Notes: a model not told the origin generated them from the letters alone. Shown: positions 11,711 through 23,077, counted from the stretch's first letter. The stretch is DNA of 64,000 nucleotides from Cephalotus follicularis (GCA_001972305.1 BDDD01001660.1:191455-255454), one strand, 5' to 3'. Program-made: numbers and translations.

Positions 11711-12092
11711 TCTATATCTGTACTGAGGTTTGCTCAGCCGCGTTTTTGTTTTCCATGCGGTAGGTTTTCAGGGACAGCATGGGCAAGTGTGATGAGAGAG
11801 TTACCCTATGTCAGAGGATCATCTAGGAATTTGATCCGGTTATGTTCTTGGTAGTGTTATGGTCGTGTATAGGACAGTTATCTAAACAGTATTGTGATTT
11901 TTGGTTTATGATAAAGCTTTCATATTATGTTTCAGATTCATTTTATGTTCCATGATGATACATGTTTTCAGATTTTTAGAACCACCACGTATTGATTAAG
12001 ATTAAGATCTTTGATATGTTTTTAGTTCAGTTTTGTGTGACACACCGATCCTGAATCGGGAGTGATCCCGGTTCCGAATCGGGGGTGTTACA

Positions 12093-12097
12093 TTGAT
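12093..12097. repeat. Target-site duplication of D, right copy (TTGAT)
   Basis: Matches 8914-8918. Confidence 0.85.
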
Positions 12098-12236
12098 CTT
12101 GTTTCTTGGCTTGAATATATAGCTTTATTTTGATTCTAGCCGTTGGTGAAGAAATAGAGTCGTTTAAGAAGTCTTGGAACTTGTTGCTTCAAAGTCAGCT
12201 CTTTAAAAATGAATTCTGACATTGTTCCAGCCGTGC

Positions 12237-12502
12237 AAAGCATCGACGGTGTTACCTAAAGCGTCGGCGCTTATGTGACCATTGCAAGTTTGAATTTGAG
12301 ATGCTCTGCTCAAAGCGCTGACTGTCCAATCTTCGAGTCGCCGCTTTGTCTTAAAACGCGGACTGTTAGTGTAAAGCGTCGCCGCTTTTGTCAAATTAAA
12401 TTGCATCATAAGTCACTGGTTTAATCAGCAGATACAAGCTTCGTAAGTGTTGACGCCTTGGTCCAAACCGCTGACGCTTTCCATTAGACCGTCGGCGCTT
12501 TG
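12237..12502. repeat. Array of AAAGCGTCGGCGCTTT-type palindromes (C)
   Basis: About nine variants occur: aaagcatcgacggtg, aaagcgtcggcgctta, aaagcgctgactg, gagtcgccgcttt, aaagcgtcgccgctttt, aagtgttgacgcctt, ccgctgacgcttt, agaccgtcggcgctttg. They are related to the A-type motif although C is a Copia-type LTR and A is Gypsy. Confidence 0.65.
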
Positions 12503-12613
12503 CCCTGTTTTTGCACTTTCTTGTTTTGTTTTGATTACTCAATCTTCACAACAACAAACAAGTTAACTGCTTTGTTATCATCAAAACCAAGATTGTTAGA
12601 TAAAAACCCAACA

Positions 12614-12618
12614 GATCT
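12614..12618. repeat. Target-site duplication of C, right copy (GATCT)
   Basis: Matches 8391-8395. Confidence 0.85.
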
Positions 12619-13874
12619 AGTATCATACAATACATAAGCCATACGATTACCAAAAGAGAGATAACCCGAAATGGTACCTGGAGTATTGGCTGCCTGATGT
12701 GTCGCCATTGCAAAGACTCGGCCACCTACATTGCGCTGTCCTGCATCTCAGCTATTACCTCTCCTCTCCTTCGCACGAGGGTCTGGACAATCCATAAAAC
12801 GATGACCCTGCTGTCCACATACAAAGCAGGCCCCAGTCGCCTTGTAACAAATCCCCACTGGATGTCGCTTAGTGCAATCTAAACATTGGGGTTACCCCTA
12901 CCACCAGCTCCCTAAGCTTACCTCTGATCATTTCCTTGCTGACGTTGTTGTCCTCCATCTTTGTTCCGAGTTTCATTCCTCTTTTGTTGCTTGCCATCTC
13001 GACCCTTATTCCACTGGCCACCTTGTCCTTTATTTTGCTACCCAGAATTCTGTCCTTGAGCATCACTTCTGTTACGCTTCCTCTCACCTTATTGCCGAGC
13101 AGGCTGAAAGTCTAACCTTTTCATCTCTATGTTCTTCGCAGCATTTGCAACTTCTGATACATCAGCAAATCTCTAGTTTATCAGCTTACCCCTAAGCTGA
13201 TAGTGCAACTTCCATTTAAACTTTTCTACCTGTTCTACTATCGACCCTGCTGCATGTCCAGCAAAGCCTGCCAATCTGGTGAACCGGGCCAAGAACTCAG
13301 TGACCGATTCACCCTTCTTCTGTCTTGTCATAACGAAATCTCTTGCGTAAGCCTCTATATCAGCAGTAGGAAAATACTGCTGATAAAAGACGTCATAGAA
13401 ATCGGACCATGATAAGGAATCAACAAATCCTCTACCCTTAGCTATCCTCAAGGTCTTCCACCATCTTTGGGCATCGCCCTCAAGTTTATATGCAACAAAT
13501 TTCACCTTCTGATCCTCACCGCACCCCAGCATATCAAAAATTTTCTCCAAATGAGCAATCCAATGCTTAGCCTCCACAGGTGTTGGCGCTGAACTGAACG
13601 ACTGTGGCCTCTGCTTTTGAAACCTCTCAAGCCAGAAATAAACTGGAGTGTTAGGCTGGTCCCCAGCTCCCCGATCAGCATGAGCATCAGCCAGTGCATT
13701 CTTCTCATCTACTTGCTCACGACGACCTTGTCCAGGATTTTGCTGCTGCATCACCTGGTTCATTTCTTGCGCTACAGCTTGTCGTACCACTTCATCCATA
13801 GCAGGCTCATTTATGAGTTCTTCCCGAGCCCCAGCTTGTGCAATCCTCTGAGGGGTGTTCCTTGTTCGTACCAT
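12619..13874 (-). pseudogene. Element A gag and protease N-terminus (broken)
   Basis: Gag forms the virus-like particle and binds the RNA genome. The frame starts at ATG 13874 (MVRTRNTPQRI) about 160 bases after the PBS. The capsid-type Retrotrans_gag domain (FLKIFDM-like WIAHLEKIFDMLGCGEDQKV through FPTADIEAYARDF and VTEFLARF) lies in residues of roughly 95-225. A stop near 13172 ends the open frame. Beyond it, decayed frames still show two zinc knuckles at about 12780-12870: CLDCTKRHPVGIC and CFVCGQQGHRFMDC. The protease start (VLYDT) lies at the left end, interrupted by C. Several stops make it non-functional. Confidence 0.87.
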
Positions 13875-14035
13875 CTACGCAACAGAAACCAGGACAGGAT
13901 AAAGACAAAAAGAATCAGAAATTCGAAACAAAAGACATCTCAAAAATGACCGTAAGCGGAAAAGCCCTAACCCAATGTCTACCCAATCTCACAGGTCAAA
14001 CCTAGTTAGGTCTTCTAAGGAAAAAAAACCGATAT

Positions 14036-14046
14036 CTCTGATACCA
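14036..14046 (-). promoter_or_regulatory. Primer binding site of element A
   Basis: The minus strand reads TGGTATCAGAG five bases downstream of the 5' LTR end. This matches the usual plant initiator-Met tRNA primer site (TGGTATCAGAGC...) for 11 bases; bases beyond that differ. It fixes the element's orientation and start of minus-strand synthesis. Confidence 0.85.
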
Positions 14047-15394
14047 TAATCTGTAACACCCCCGAAGGTGGGAGACCGTATAGGTCATAATACATAACAC
14101 ATCTAAACACGAACACAAAGCATAATTTTATCTTTATTCAAAATATGTGGTGGTCTAAGACATAATCCAAAAACATATCATAATCTGAAAACATAGTCTG
14201 AAAAACTTTAACATAATCTGAATCTAAAACCATAATCTGATATCAAATATTGTTCAAAAAGCTGGCCTAAACATGACCATAAAATAACAGAAACAAAATA
14301 GGATTGATTCCTAGGCGATCCTCAGGCACAAGGTGGATATCTCTCTCACACATTTCCCCGATGCTCCTGAAAACCTGCCGTATGAAAACAAAAACGCGGC
14401 TGAGCAAACCTCAGTACAGATAAGGAAAGTAAAACAGTAAACAGACATTTAAAAGATAAACCAACGTATCCGAACTTCAAAATCAGAAAATAAAACAATT
14501 AAATATTCTTTAATAATATAAAGAAGAATATTTAAATAAAACAGTTATAAAATCTTCATAACCTTCCGAAAAGCATAGAACCAAAATTTTCATAACTTTA
14601 TCTGATTTCATAATTCCATAACAGAGATCTGATGTACATATATATATAAATGCAAGGGGTTCGTGAGGCCCACATGCTCAGACGGAAAGACGTGTACGGC
14701 ACTACACAATCAATCCCAAATCTGAATCTGAATCTGATAATAACTAGAGTTGACTCATACGCCTCAAAAGGATCCATATCCTACCCTCAAGATATATATA
14801 TAGAGAGATGTCATAGACCGATCACAGCGCCACGGTAGGTGTCATGTCCTTCGTGCCAAAGGTACATGCCTATGAGACCTCATAGGTAAGTTTTTCTCTG
14901 TATGTTATTATGTCAAAATATTGTTTTGTTCTAAAACAATTTAAAACATAAACAGATTTTCTAAACACTTTTTGAACATATATGAAATCAAAATCTTATC
15001 CATATATGAAATTAACATACTTCCGAAAGTGGAAGCCATGTCCATTTAACATATTTTCGATAGCGAAAACTATGTTCGTTTAACATATTTTTGATAGTGA
15101 GAATCATGCACATATTATAAAATCAGTAATATTAATTTTAGTAGTAAAACAGATTTTACTCAAAATAAAACCGAATATCCAACAACGAAATATCCATTTC
15201 AATAAAATCAGAGAATAGCCAAGAATAAGAAATATTTGTACCTTAGCCGTTCGAATAATCTAAACAAATCCGAATACAAAACAAAACAAAACAAGGAGTA
15301 CTCTAATCTCCACCATGGATGATATCAATACCCTAATCAGATTAATCCAATCATCACCACAACGTACAAGACAAAAATATCAAACTTCCAGAAC

Positions 15395-15684
15395 AAAGCG
15401 TCGACGTGTAAACAAAACCGTCGACGTGCATGTCAAAAGCGTTGGCACTTAACATAGGCGTCAACAGTTTTGACACAGCAAATAACCAAGATATAAAACA
15501 AAGCGTCGAAGAACAATACAGCAAAACACTACATAAGCGTCGACGTCGAACAAAAAGCGTCGACATTTAGGCCATAAGCGGCGACGGATAAACAAAACAG
15601 TCGACGCTTAGACACATGCATGGCGTTTAAAAACAGACTTCACACACACAGGCGTCGACGTTTACGATAGGTGTCGACGCTTTA
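15395..15684. repeat. Array of AAGCGTCGACGCTT-type palindromes (A, 5' LTR, part 1)
   Basis: More than ten variant copies are present, including aaagcgtcgacgtg, aagcgtcgacgtcg, agcgtcgacattt, gcgtcgacgttta and gtgtcgacgcttta. Some copies here are intact where the 3' LTR copy has changed, and the reverse also occurs. Confidence 0.75.
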
Positions 15685-16465
15685 TGTTGAAAAACATGAA
15701 AAACAGTTGCAGAAAATCAGTTTAAAAACCATGGCTATAATCCTATTTTCTCTTACACATCATGAAGCAGTGGTATGTGTAGGTTCTAAAACATGTTTCC
15801 TTTGATACTAAATGAACATACACTATATAAAAGGTACATATACATATCAACAACAACTTTGAAGATATATTTTCTGATATCTTGGCATTTAGCATGGATG
15901 AACACAAATCTAGTTTTTCTTCAACTATTAGTCATAAAACAATAGCATGCAAGTTTGAAAACATGGCTTTCATGGTTGTAAAATACCATTATAACATTTC
16001 AGATAAACATAGACATATAGATTATAGGTTGACCATAGTAACAATAATTTTCAAAATATATTTTCTGGTTCTACTTATTCTTAAACAGATTTTTTATATG
16101 ACAAGATATAACCATGTTTTGATCAATCTACAACCCTCTAATTTGCAAAACAGTAATAAAGTGGTAACAATGAAAACAGTAGTATGACATACCTTCAAAT
16201 AACGCAAACAGATGATTAGAGAATGCAAGAAAAATGGATGCCGTGTTTTGAAAAGAAAATACAGGTGTAGTGGTTTTTACAACAGTTGAAGACGTGTAAG
16301 TTAAATGCTGAACTCGTTGGCTTAATGGCAAAATCGGTGGATTAAAACCTTTCCTTTCATGCCAAAAACGTGTCCAACCAACAAGGAAAACGGATGAACT
16401 AAAAATAGCAAGAATCTCTTCTCCCATACAAAGCCACCGTCCAAACAGATAAGGAAAACCAGACA

Positions 16466-16605
16466 TAAGCGTCGACGTTTAAGGTAAGGCGTCGACGCTT
16501 AAGGCAACCTTTAAAGCCAAAGGCGTCGGCGTGTTTCATCTCGAAAGAACTATGTCAACTCAACGCCAAAGCGTCGACGTTTCTAATGAAGTCGTTGATG
16601 CTTAA
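16466..16605. repeat. Array of AAGCGTCGACGCTT-type palindromes (A, 5' LTR, part 2)
   Basis: Five copies correspond to those at 4750-4886, including two adjacent full motifs near 16467 and 16488. Confidence 0.75.
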
Positions 16606-16731
16606 CGCCCAGAAAACAATAACAAAGAATTTTCAAAATAAAGCAAACGGTCCAATCAACATAGCATAAAACAGAAGACATACACATAACATATAACGAT
16701 AAACACGTAAGCATAGAAACGGGGTATTACA

Positions 16732-16736
16732 ATTCA
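16732..16736. repeat. Target-site duplication of element A, right copy (ATTCA)
   Basis: Matches 2383-2387. Confidence 0.85.
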
Positions 16737-17360
16737 TGAGTTAAATTGGTCAACAATAGTAGGCTATGTTTTAACATTTGCATTAAGCACTCTCTTGCAA
16801 ATGCTAAGGCCCAATTTTAGGCAACATGAAGCCCGAATTTCAGCCCACAATGGGAAGTATGTCCCAAGCCAAAAATGCCACAAAGCCCACTTGCTCTCTC
16901 TTTAATTAAATGCTCAATGCACTTAAAGTTTCAGAAGCAATCCTTTGCACGTAACATTCTATTATGGCGATTTATGAACTCACTTCTAAAGAAATGATAT
17001 ATGTTCAGCAAATAATATGTTCATTAGCAGAGTAACATCTCTCTTAAATTCTAACCTCTCACTAAATGACATGTGTCCCTCACAAACGTCAACCTGTTCT
17101 AAAATCAAGCGGGATTCGAAAGTCAGGTTGGATTCCGATACAATGATATATTTTTCAGAACATCCCAAAGCTCTAGTACGACCATCCCAATAGTCTTTCG
17201 ACCATCTACATTGCCCCAGTGTGATCTCCATTCACCCCTGAATCCATGGACCAAAGTACCACGTCTATCATACGTTAGCCGGATAACCTGTACTTTCCTC
17301 ACTGTCATCAGTTTATGTGTCATCTATCCCTCATCATCTCGACTCCAACCGTAGGCCAGT
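16737..17360 (-). mobile_element. E1 LTR fragment, right part
   Basis: This is the reverse complement of about 51225-51850, with clear similarity throughout (for example 'cctctcactaaatgacatgtgtccctcac' and 'gccggataacctgtactttcctcactgtcatc'). Together with 1941-2387 it rebuilds one minus-strand copy of the E LTR interrupted by element A. It stops at 17360 where LTR I begins. Confidence 0.78.
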
Positions 17361-18718
17361 TGTTTACCATAAAAATGTGTTATTTTTTATGATTTATTTA
17401 TGATATTTTTATGTTTGGAATAGAGTATTGTGATTGTGTTTATTTGATTTTCAGGTATTATGTTTATTATTGCGGAATAAGAGAAAATCAAGCTAAAACT
17501 CTACTTTTCGAGTTAAAGTGATTTGAAGTCAAAAATCGATTAAAGAGTACACCCACTTAAACGAGAGAAGTCAAAATTTAAGGTTCAGAAGATATTGAAT
17601 ATTGAACTAATTTTGTTCATAAAATTATTTGGAGCACTTTTAGTTCTTGGACCGACCCATTATGAAGCTCCGATCATGAAATATCATAAGAAAATAAATA
17701 TTGAATCATATTGAGTCCATTACATACATCAGCTGCTGATGTCACCATCTTTTAACATTCCAAATCAATGTTAGCCCATTCATTTGCGCCAAGAATTCAA
17801 AGCCCATGCAGCCATCTTCTCACGCCCAGCAATGCATGCAACCAATTCATGCAACCAGCCCATGCAACATGCCCATGCATGCACCATACATCGACATGCA
17901 ACGCCAAAAGCAGTGCGCTACGAGCCCATGCGTTTTATGCATTCCTCTTCAGCCCACGCGTCTTGAGCAATCCATTCGCCAAAGCCATGCAGCCATCATC
18001 TGCACCATACATCAACCCATGCGCCAAGCAACCTTTGCAGTCCATTTCCACGTGCGCCAAAGAAAAATAAAAATTCTTGAAATTTTTATTTGTTCTTTAA
18101 TTTTCTAATTTCACACACACTTTGTCTGTCTGATTAAAATCCACAAACATTTTATTGGTGAATATGAAAGTTGCTGAATAAATAGTTTTCAACGCAATGA
18201 ATGGAGTTTACTCATACGGTTTGTCACAACGAACACACTCCGTATAGATATAGCACGTCTACTCATACGATTTGTCTCCGCTGCCACACTCCGTATAGAC
18301 TTAGCATGACTACTCATACGATTTGCCATCACAGTCGCACTCCGTATCGACCAAGCTGATATTGGTTACCAAGGTTTGATCATTCAAGTAATTGAGTTGT
18401 TCAATATAATCTATGGTGAGTTTCTATTCCCTAAAACTGACTTTAATTTGCATATTTAATTCTGTTTTATTTATTGTTTTGATATTTAATTGTTTGCTTG
18501 CTTTAATTTCTGTTAATTGACGCTTTAGTGCCTTATTTCACCTGTTTATTTTATTTTGCGCTTTTAATAATAGTTTTTAATATTAATCCTCAATTTTCAA
18601 TACTATGCCTATATTGAATAGATTAAAATTAATTTAACTTGATTTCCTAGTGTTCGACCCGTTACTGCACAACCGTGCACTAGCGGTATAAATTTAAAAC
18701 ATTCTAAACACGTGAACA
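17361..18718 (+). mobile_element. I: LTR of an Athila/Tat-type Gypsy element
   Basis: The sequence begins TGTTTACCATAAAAATG directly after the E1 fragment and ends ...CGTGAACA six bases before a PBS of the Asp-tRNA type. That PBS places it among non-chromovirus Ty3/Gypsy elements. At 18200-18360 a phrase of the type 'ctcatacg(g/a)tttgtc...cgcactccgtat(a/c)ga' occurs three times about 63 bases apart. A 'cccatgc' rich region (17800-18030) makes overlapping ORFs in several frames that are not genes. Only this LTR and a short leader survive. The left end is inferred from where E similarity stops. Confidence 0.6.
18200..18360. repeat. Three imperfect ~63-bp repeats inside LTR I
   Basis: Three units share 'ctactcatacgatttgtc' and 'cactccgtatagac' (near 18210, 18270 and 18310-18350). 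They are short, imperfect and without known function. Confidence 0.6.
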
Positions 18719-18724
18719 AGTTTT

Positions 18725-18742
18725 TGGCACCGTTATTGGGGA
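18725..18742 (+). promoter_or_regulatory. Primer binding site, Asp-tRNA type
   Basis: TGGCACCGTTATTGGGGA differs from the 3' end complement of plant tRNA-Asp (TGGCGCCGTTGCCGGGGA) at four places, all explainable as G-to-A or C-to-T changes. It lies just after LTR I and gives its orientation. Confidence 0.7.
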
Positions 18743-19104
18743 AATAAGTTTTAGATTAATTTTAATTTATTTAACTGATTCGTAGTATTTAGTTTAGTTT
18801 AATTCAAATAAAATATCTGGTTTGCTATAATTTGTGTTTTCTGCTTTAATTTATTTTTATTTTTATTTTTTCATGTTTTTGTGTTTTTCTAACAATTCTA
18901 ACTTAGTTTAATTAGGATGCATCATAACCTTTAACAAAATTCTAACAAAATCACATAATCTTTAACTAACACTAACTTAGTTTAATTAGTTTTAATTTCT
19001 GCTTTGCTTTGTGTTCCATGTTCATTAACAATTTTTGTTAGCTAACCTTAGGTTTTCTTCTTTGCTTCAAGTTTGTGTTCTACGTTCATTAGTGCTTCAT
19101 TTAG
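18743..19104. other. AT-rich leader remnant of element I
   Basis: AT-rich DNA with 'taacttagtttaattag' twice (about 18900 and 18970) and 'gtgttc(c/t)a(t/c)gttcatta' twice (about 19010 and 19078). No open frame of note. It ends where LTR H starts. Confidence 0.4.
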
Positions 19105-19409
19105 TGTGTAAGAGCCCTAAATATTATAAAGAATTATTAATGGGCTTTGTAATTATTCTCCCGCCTTTTTGGGCTGGGCCTAAATTTTATGATGTATTTA
19201 TTTGGGCCTTAATGTGATATAATTTGTGAACTTGGGATAAAGAGAATATGTTTTTCTCCTTGGGCTGGATTTAATGTAGTAATTGGATTTTTGGGCCTCA
19301 TTATGGAAAGTGTAATTTGGGTCCAAGTGGAGGAGGCTGGCCCAAGCCTTGGCAGGCCCTGTAACCGTTGGAAATGGTCTAGGAAATTCTAGACTCTTCC
19401 AATGACCAT

Positions 19410-19417
19410 TATAAAAG
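19410..19417 (+). promoter_or_regulatory. TATA box of LTR H
   Basis: TATAAAAG followed by a leader of about 290 bases up to the putative 5' splice site at 19700. N has the same arrangement at 60369 and 60668. Confidence 0.6.
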
Positions 19418-20034
19418 GGGATAGGGACCCTTCAGACATGTTTTTGGCCATTTCTTGCACACCATTTATCCAGAGAATTTGGGAGAATGAGAGAGTGGGA
19501 AGAAGGAGACAAAGTGGGTGCTATCCATGGAGACCCCATGTCCCCTGCACTCTGATGGTATAAGTACCATTCCCTGGGAGCAAGGATGGTACAAGGAAGG
19601 AGAAATTGGCAAGGCTAAAGGTGTGTAGCAGACCCCTGTTGGAAGGAAGTCCAGAATTAAGAAGGAGGAAGAGATCTCCGTTTTCAACCATTACCCAAGG
19701 TAGGTTGCTCCATGTTTAAGTGCCTACCAGCTGGTGTGTGTATGTGAATGTCTACTATGTATGTTTTATTGTATGTTTGTCTTCTGTGTACATACAATGC
19801 TTGCTTGCTTGTGTATTATGATTTTGTTGTTTGTAATTATATTAGTTATACAATTATTGAGCACGTGACCCTGGTGTAATGCCTTATACAAGCCAGCACG
19901 CATAAGTCATGCGCGTTTCATCCCTGGCACTTCGTCATGGTACGTACTGGCAGTACGTTGCACGCAGGCGTCGTTACAAGAGATGGCGAGATGAAGGTTG
20001 AGCCTCTCCTGGACATGCATCCGGGCATGGCGAC

Positions 20035-20405
20035 ACGTCGAGCTCCTCGTGGGTGGATGCCTGAGCTCCCTTTGTAGCCAGCATGCGCTAAGCATGCATC
20101 CAGGGCATGCAACACATGACTCCGAGCTTCCATGTCAGGCCTGGGCTGGACTCCACGGTCGAAGCCTGAGTACTAGGGGAGCCAGGGATGCGCCTGAATG
20201 ATGCGCCCAAGGTGCGGCGCCGAGATTCCCTGTCAATGCCTGAGCAGCCTTGGCGCCAAGCACCATTGTCCCTTGCCTAGGAAGACATACTGAGGTGTCG
20301 AGCTGCCCTGCCCAAGCTTCCATGCCCGAGCTACCGCCATGCCCGAGCTCCCCTCCAGTGTACGCCCGAGCACCAACTGTCGAGCTCCCATGCCGAGCTG
20401 CCATG
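20035..20405. repeat. Dispersed GAGCTC/GCATGC motif array in LTR H
   Basis: About ten variants of (g/c)ccgagct(c/g)cc, several preceded by 'catg', are spread over the segment (for example near 20037, 20059, 20298, 20325, 20342, 20378, 20391). The core GAGCTC is palindromic. It occupies the region after the TATA-leader-donor block, the same relative place as the array in LTR N. Confidence 0.55.
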
Positions 20406-21082
20406 GTGCCAGGGGAGTCGAGGTGAACACTAGGGGTGCATTTTTGAATGCAAGGGGTGGCGATGAGTTGGGCAGCCATACCAGAGGAGCTTGGGGTGAC
20501 AAATCCGGGGGAGATGTGTGCCTGGGTTGACAAAGCCAGAGGGGCCATGCCTGGGAAGCCATACCCGTGGTGCCAATGCCAGGGGAGCCGTCCATGGCTT
20601 TCCCCTGTCATGCAAGCTTCTGGTGTCTCCCTTCCATGGGACTAAGGATGCTCCCTAGTAGTGTACTATGGTTTCCATACACCTGAGCCTTCCCTAACAT
20701 GAGCTGAGCTCACGCCCAACGTGGGCGTTGTCCCCTGCCATAAGCTGAACATGCGCGCTACACATGTGTTGTCCCCGGGTGGTACTCCCTGCATGCGTAC
20801 ATGAAGAAGGAAATTGAAAATGAATAAGCATGCGCCCCTGGCCTGTACTCTTACGTTAAATGATCATTTTGCATGGCCTTGCATGCACACTGACGTGCAT
20901 CTCATATATGTATAAGTACCATGCATGCTACAAAACCTTGGACATATCAAATGGATGAAGGGTGCGCCATGCATGCATATTTAGACGTGTGTACCATGCA
21001 AGCTTATATTCCCATGAAAGGTTTAAGGAAAGAAATGAGTAGTATGATGTCTTGGGTCCCCCTACGGGTTCGGGGTGTCACA

Positions 21083-21796
21083 ATTAAGGATATACCATTA
21101 TACATTAAATTATGAAAAATCGAGGGGTTACATACACTACCTAATTTTGAAACATAAAAATCTATTGACCTCTAGATATATCTCAAAAATATTGTTACTA
21201 CAATATCTCAAAACATACACATCGTCGGATAATTACTTAATTCATTTTCAGTTAAATATTTGATGTTCATTTCATTAATTTAAGAAAAAAAATTAATAAC
21301 ATTCGATTATCAAAATAAATATCGCATAAATCAAATATGAATAAAAATTTACCTTGATCGAGAAAATGATAATGTAAAAATTACTCTTTCACAAACCATT
21401 AAGACAAACATAAATGATTAGTACTGTGAAGAAAGTAAGATCAATAATAAAACACTAGGCATGAAAATGAGTTAAAAGAAACAGACCTAAGCCGTTAATT
21501 AGACCTTTTAATACAAGGTTTGTTGTTTTAATCACTTAAATACCCCAATAGTGTCTCACTCTCCAAGACAAACTTTAAATTTCCAGTCACACTAACATAA
21601 AGCCCAACAAATTTAAAAGAAGAAAGAAAATGCCCACTTAAGCAATCAAAAGAAAAGGCCAACTTAAACAAACAAAATAAAAGACCCGTTTCCCTTTTCA
21701 TTTATACCAACCTAACCACCAAACACATTACCAAGCCGAACCATTGAGAACCCGATTCCTCCAGGGCCTTAAAGAACCAAAATTTATTTTAAAATA
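21083..21796. other. Unassigned AT-rich DNA between H and J
   Basis: I see no gene, LTR end or PBS here. From 21600 it contains plant-repeat-like 'gcccaacaaatttaaaaga' phrases resembling those at 38280-38480. It is interrupted by J; the flank resumes at 33433. Confidence 0.35.
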
Positions 21797-22667
21797 TGTT
21801 GATACAGAAATTCTTCCCACAACAGTACCCCACGTGTGAGGGCTTGATTTGTTTAGGGAAACGCTACTTGATGCTCCGAGCTGAAAGTAGAAGGTTGTAA
21901 GTGTTTTCCCTGCACAGAAGAGCAAACACGTTGAAGGTCCAGGAGGATGTTCTCCCAGGGACACTCCGACGCTCAAGTTAGATCTTTTTACAGAGAGAAC
22001 TAGGTTCTTTTGGGAGTAAAAATGGCTGACCGTTGTTCTGATTGTTGAACTAGAATTTATAGTGTAGGAGTGTAACTGTCTGATCGTGAAGTGCGGAGGT
22101 GATAGCTGTCCCCTAAGGAAATGTCGAGGATATCGGGATTTCCCTTATCTCCACCTGATTTGTCACTGCTTTCCTTGCTGGTAGTTGACTGTATCTTATC
22201 TTCCATATTTGGTTGAGGTAAATCCTTGAAAAGTAGGCTGGTTTTGTGGCCCTGTCCCGCCGAGGGCGAGGAAGGGTAGATTCTCTTGGTATTTATCCAC
22301 TTCAAGGTTTTCCAGTTCCATGGCTTCTCTTAAGGTTGGCGCCTGATACAATAGGTCCTCTGCCAATCTGCCGAGGAAGGTATCTGATATAGTGCAGTTG
22401 AGGGGGAAAACCTTTGGCTTGGTCCTCGGCACAAAAGTTGGAAAAGAGGTCCTCGGCACTTCTACCAAGGAGGGTGGATTCTAAAACTCCACTAGTGGGG
22501 AGTTCCTCAGCACTGAAGCCGAGGATGATGTCTGTCTACTTCTCCTTCCAGGGCTTGATAAGCCACCTCTGACCAGTATCCGTGCTGACCTCAAGACCCT
22601 TGGACACTTGGCTATGTCTATGGATGACACGTGTCATTCTTGGTATAATTCAATTTTTCCCATATCA
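21797..22667 (-). repeat. 3' LTR of element J
   Basis: 871 bp, TGTTGATACAG...CCCATATCA on the plus strand, aligned without net length change with 32562-33432. The termini form a short inverted repeat (TGTTGATA / TATCA). Confidence 0.93.
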
Positions 22668-22683
22668 TATGCCCCCCTGGTCC
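22668..22683 (-). promoter_or_regulatory. Polypurine tract of element J
   Basis: The minus strand reads GGACCAGGGGGGCATA directly before the 3' LTR TG, the expected plus-strand primer position. Confidence 0.75.
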
Positions 22684-23069
22684 TTCTTCTCTGACCGTGG
22701 TCAGAGGAGGAGGAACAGAGTTGAGAGTATTGACCCGGGCCAAACTCTTGGGAACTTTACAAAGGCTTTTCTATATGTGAAAGAACTGAGGCCCAATAGT
22801 GTGGCTTTTAGGGATCCTCTGGAACAAAAACAATCTCATCTTGGCAGAGAATTAAAGCTGGCCTATGCCTGGGTCCTTCTCTACTAACGGGCTTCGTGTC
22901 ATGAGCCCAAATCATTTGCATTTAAGTATCGTATTGAACACAACTTACGCGTGGCATAAACAGAGCATTTCCCACCTCTGTCCCTTCGTCTCCCGCGTCT
23001 GATTTGACGGTTCACTCCTCAACCGTTGGATCTATGCGAGGTGGAGGGCCAGGATCCAAGCTATTGGCC

Positions 23070-23077
23070 TATAAAAG
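23070..23077 (+). promoter_or_regulatory. TATA box of the antisense gene in J
   Basis: TATAAAAG lies about 135 bases before a consensus 5' splice site (23206) and 214 bases before the ATG at 23284. It is on the strand opposite to gag-pol. Confidence 0.6.

Larger units (their letters stand above)
8919..12092 (+). mobile_element. D: 3.2-kb Gypsy-type solo LTR
   Basis: It starts TGTAATATCTCG and ends GGGGGTGTTACA, with TTGAT on both sides and no internal coding region or PBS, so it is a solo LTR. Its second half (about 10895-12000) is clearly related to the LTR of A read on the minus strand: shared blocks include the stretch around 'gacacttccgtagcggtgtgattagtctacg' and 'tgctcagccgcgtttttgtt'. 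D is thus a relative of A in opposite orientation. The 176-codon ORF at 9120-9650 lies in the CT-rich leader and GC-rich region and matches no family I know. D lacks the TCGA-palindrome arrays seen in A. Confidence 0.85.
8396..12613 (-). mobile_element. C: Copia-type (SIRE/Maximus-like) solo LTR, split by D
   Basis: Without D this is about 1.04 kb (8396-8918 plus 12098-12613), running TGAAAGTCC...CCCAACA and flanked by GATCT. No gag, pol, PBS or PPT is inside, so it is a solo LTR left by LTR-LTR recombination. Its minus strand begins TGTTGGGTTTTTATC and includes 'ttggttttgatgataaca'. It also has the block 'tggttcggc...gcctacgtccact' shared with the LTR of K, which places it with the SIRE/Maximus-like Copia elements. 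It carries its own palindrome array (12237-12502). Boundaries are firm; lineage is an inference from the shared blocks. Confidence 0.82.
2388..16731 (-). mobile_element. Element A: Ty3/Gypsy chromovirus with nested insertions
   Basis: The element runs right to left: 5' LTR (14052-16731), primer binding site, gag, protease, RT, RNaseH, integrase with C-terminal chromo-type region, polypurine tract, 3' LTR (2388-5013). The gene order PR-RT-RNH-INT and the TGT...ACA LTRs are those of plant Ty3/Gypsy elements, and the large LTRs and the 'gggacgaaat' phrase near the 3' end fit the Tekay/Del chromovirus group. It is flanked by ATTCA on both sides. The internal region is interrupted by solo LTR C (8396-12613), itself interrupted by D. 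Coding regions carry several stops, a frameshift and a mutated integrase catalytic residue, so the copy cannot be autonomous. Boundaries are confident; lineage assignment is moderate. Confidence 0.9.
14052..16731 (-). repeat. 5' LTR of element A
   Basis: About 2.68 kb, TGTAACACCC...CGGGGTATTACA on the plus strand, pairing with 2388-5013. It carries palindrome arrays at 15395-15684 and 16466-16605. The pair differs by scattered substitutions and small indels, so this insertion is not recent. Confidence 0.92.
19105..21082 (+). mobile_element. H: LTR with GC-rich array
   Basis: About 2.0 kb, TGTGTAAGAGCCC... to ...CGGGGTGTCACA. A TATA box (TATAAAAG, 19410) is followed by a leader and a conserved 'aaggtaggtt' at 19700, as in LTR N. 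The second half (19860-20700) is GC-rich with repeated GCATGC and GAGCTC words. No PBS follows the right end and no matching target duplication was found (TTTAG versus ATTAA). It may be a solo LTR with eroded flanks or a truncated element. Overlapping ORFs on both strands at 20135-20611 are by-products of the GC-rich array. Confidence 0.55.

Noticed and set aside
20135..20611. 158-codon minus-strand ORF and several overlapping ORFs in GC-rich DNA of LTR H
   Set aside because: Open frames occur in many phases at once because of GC-rich repeats; no domain, no start context, lies in an LTR.
19105..21082. Target-site duplication for H
   Set aside because: The flanking pentamers TTTAG and ATTAA do not match; solo-LTR status is therefore left open.
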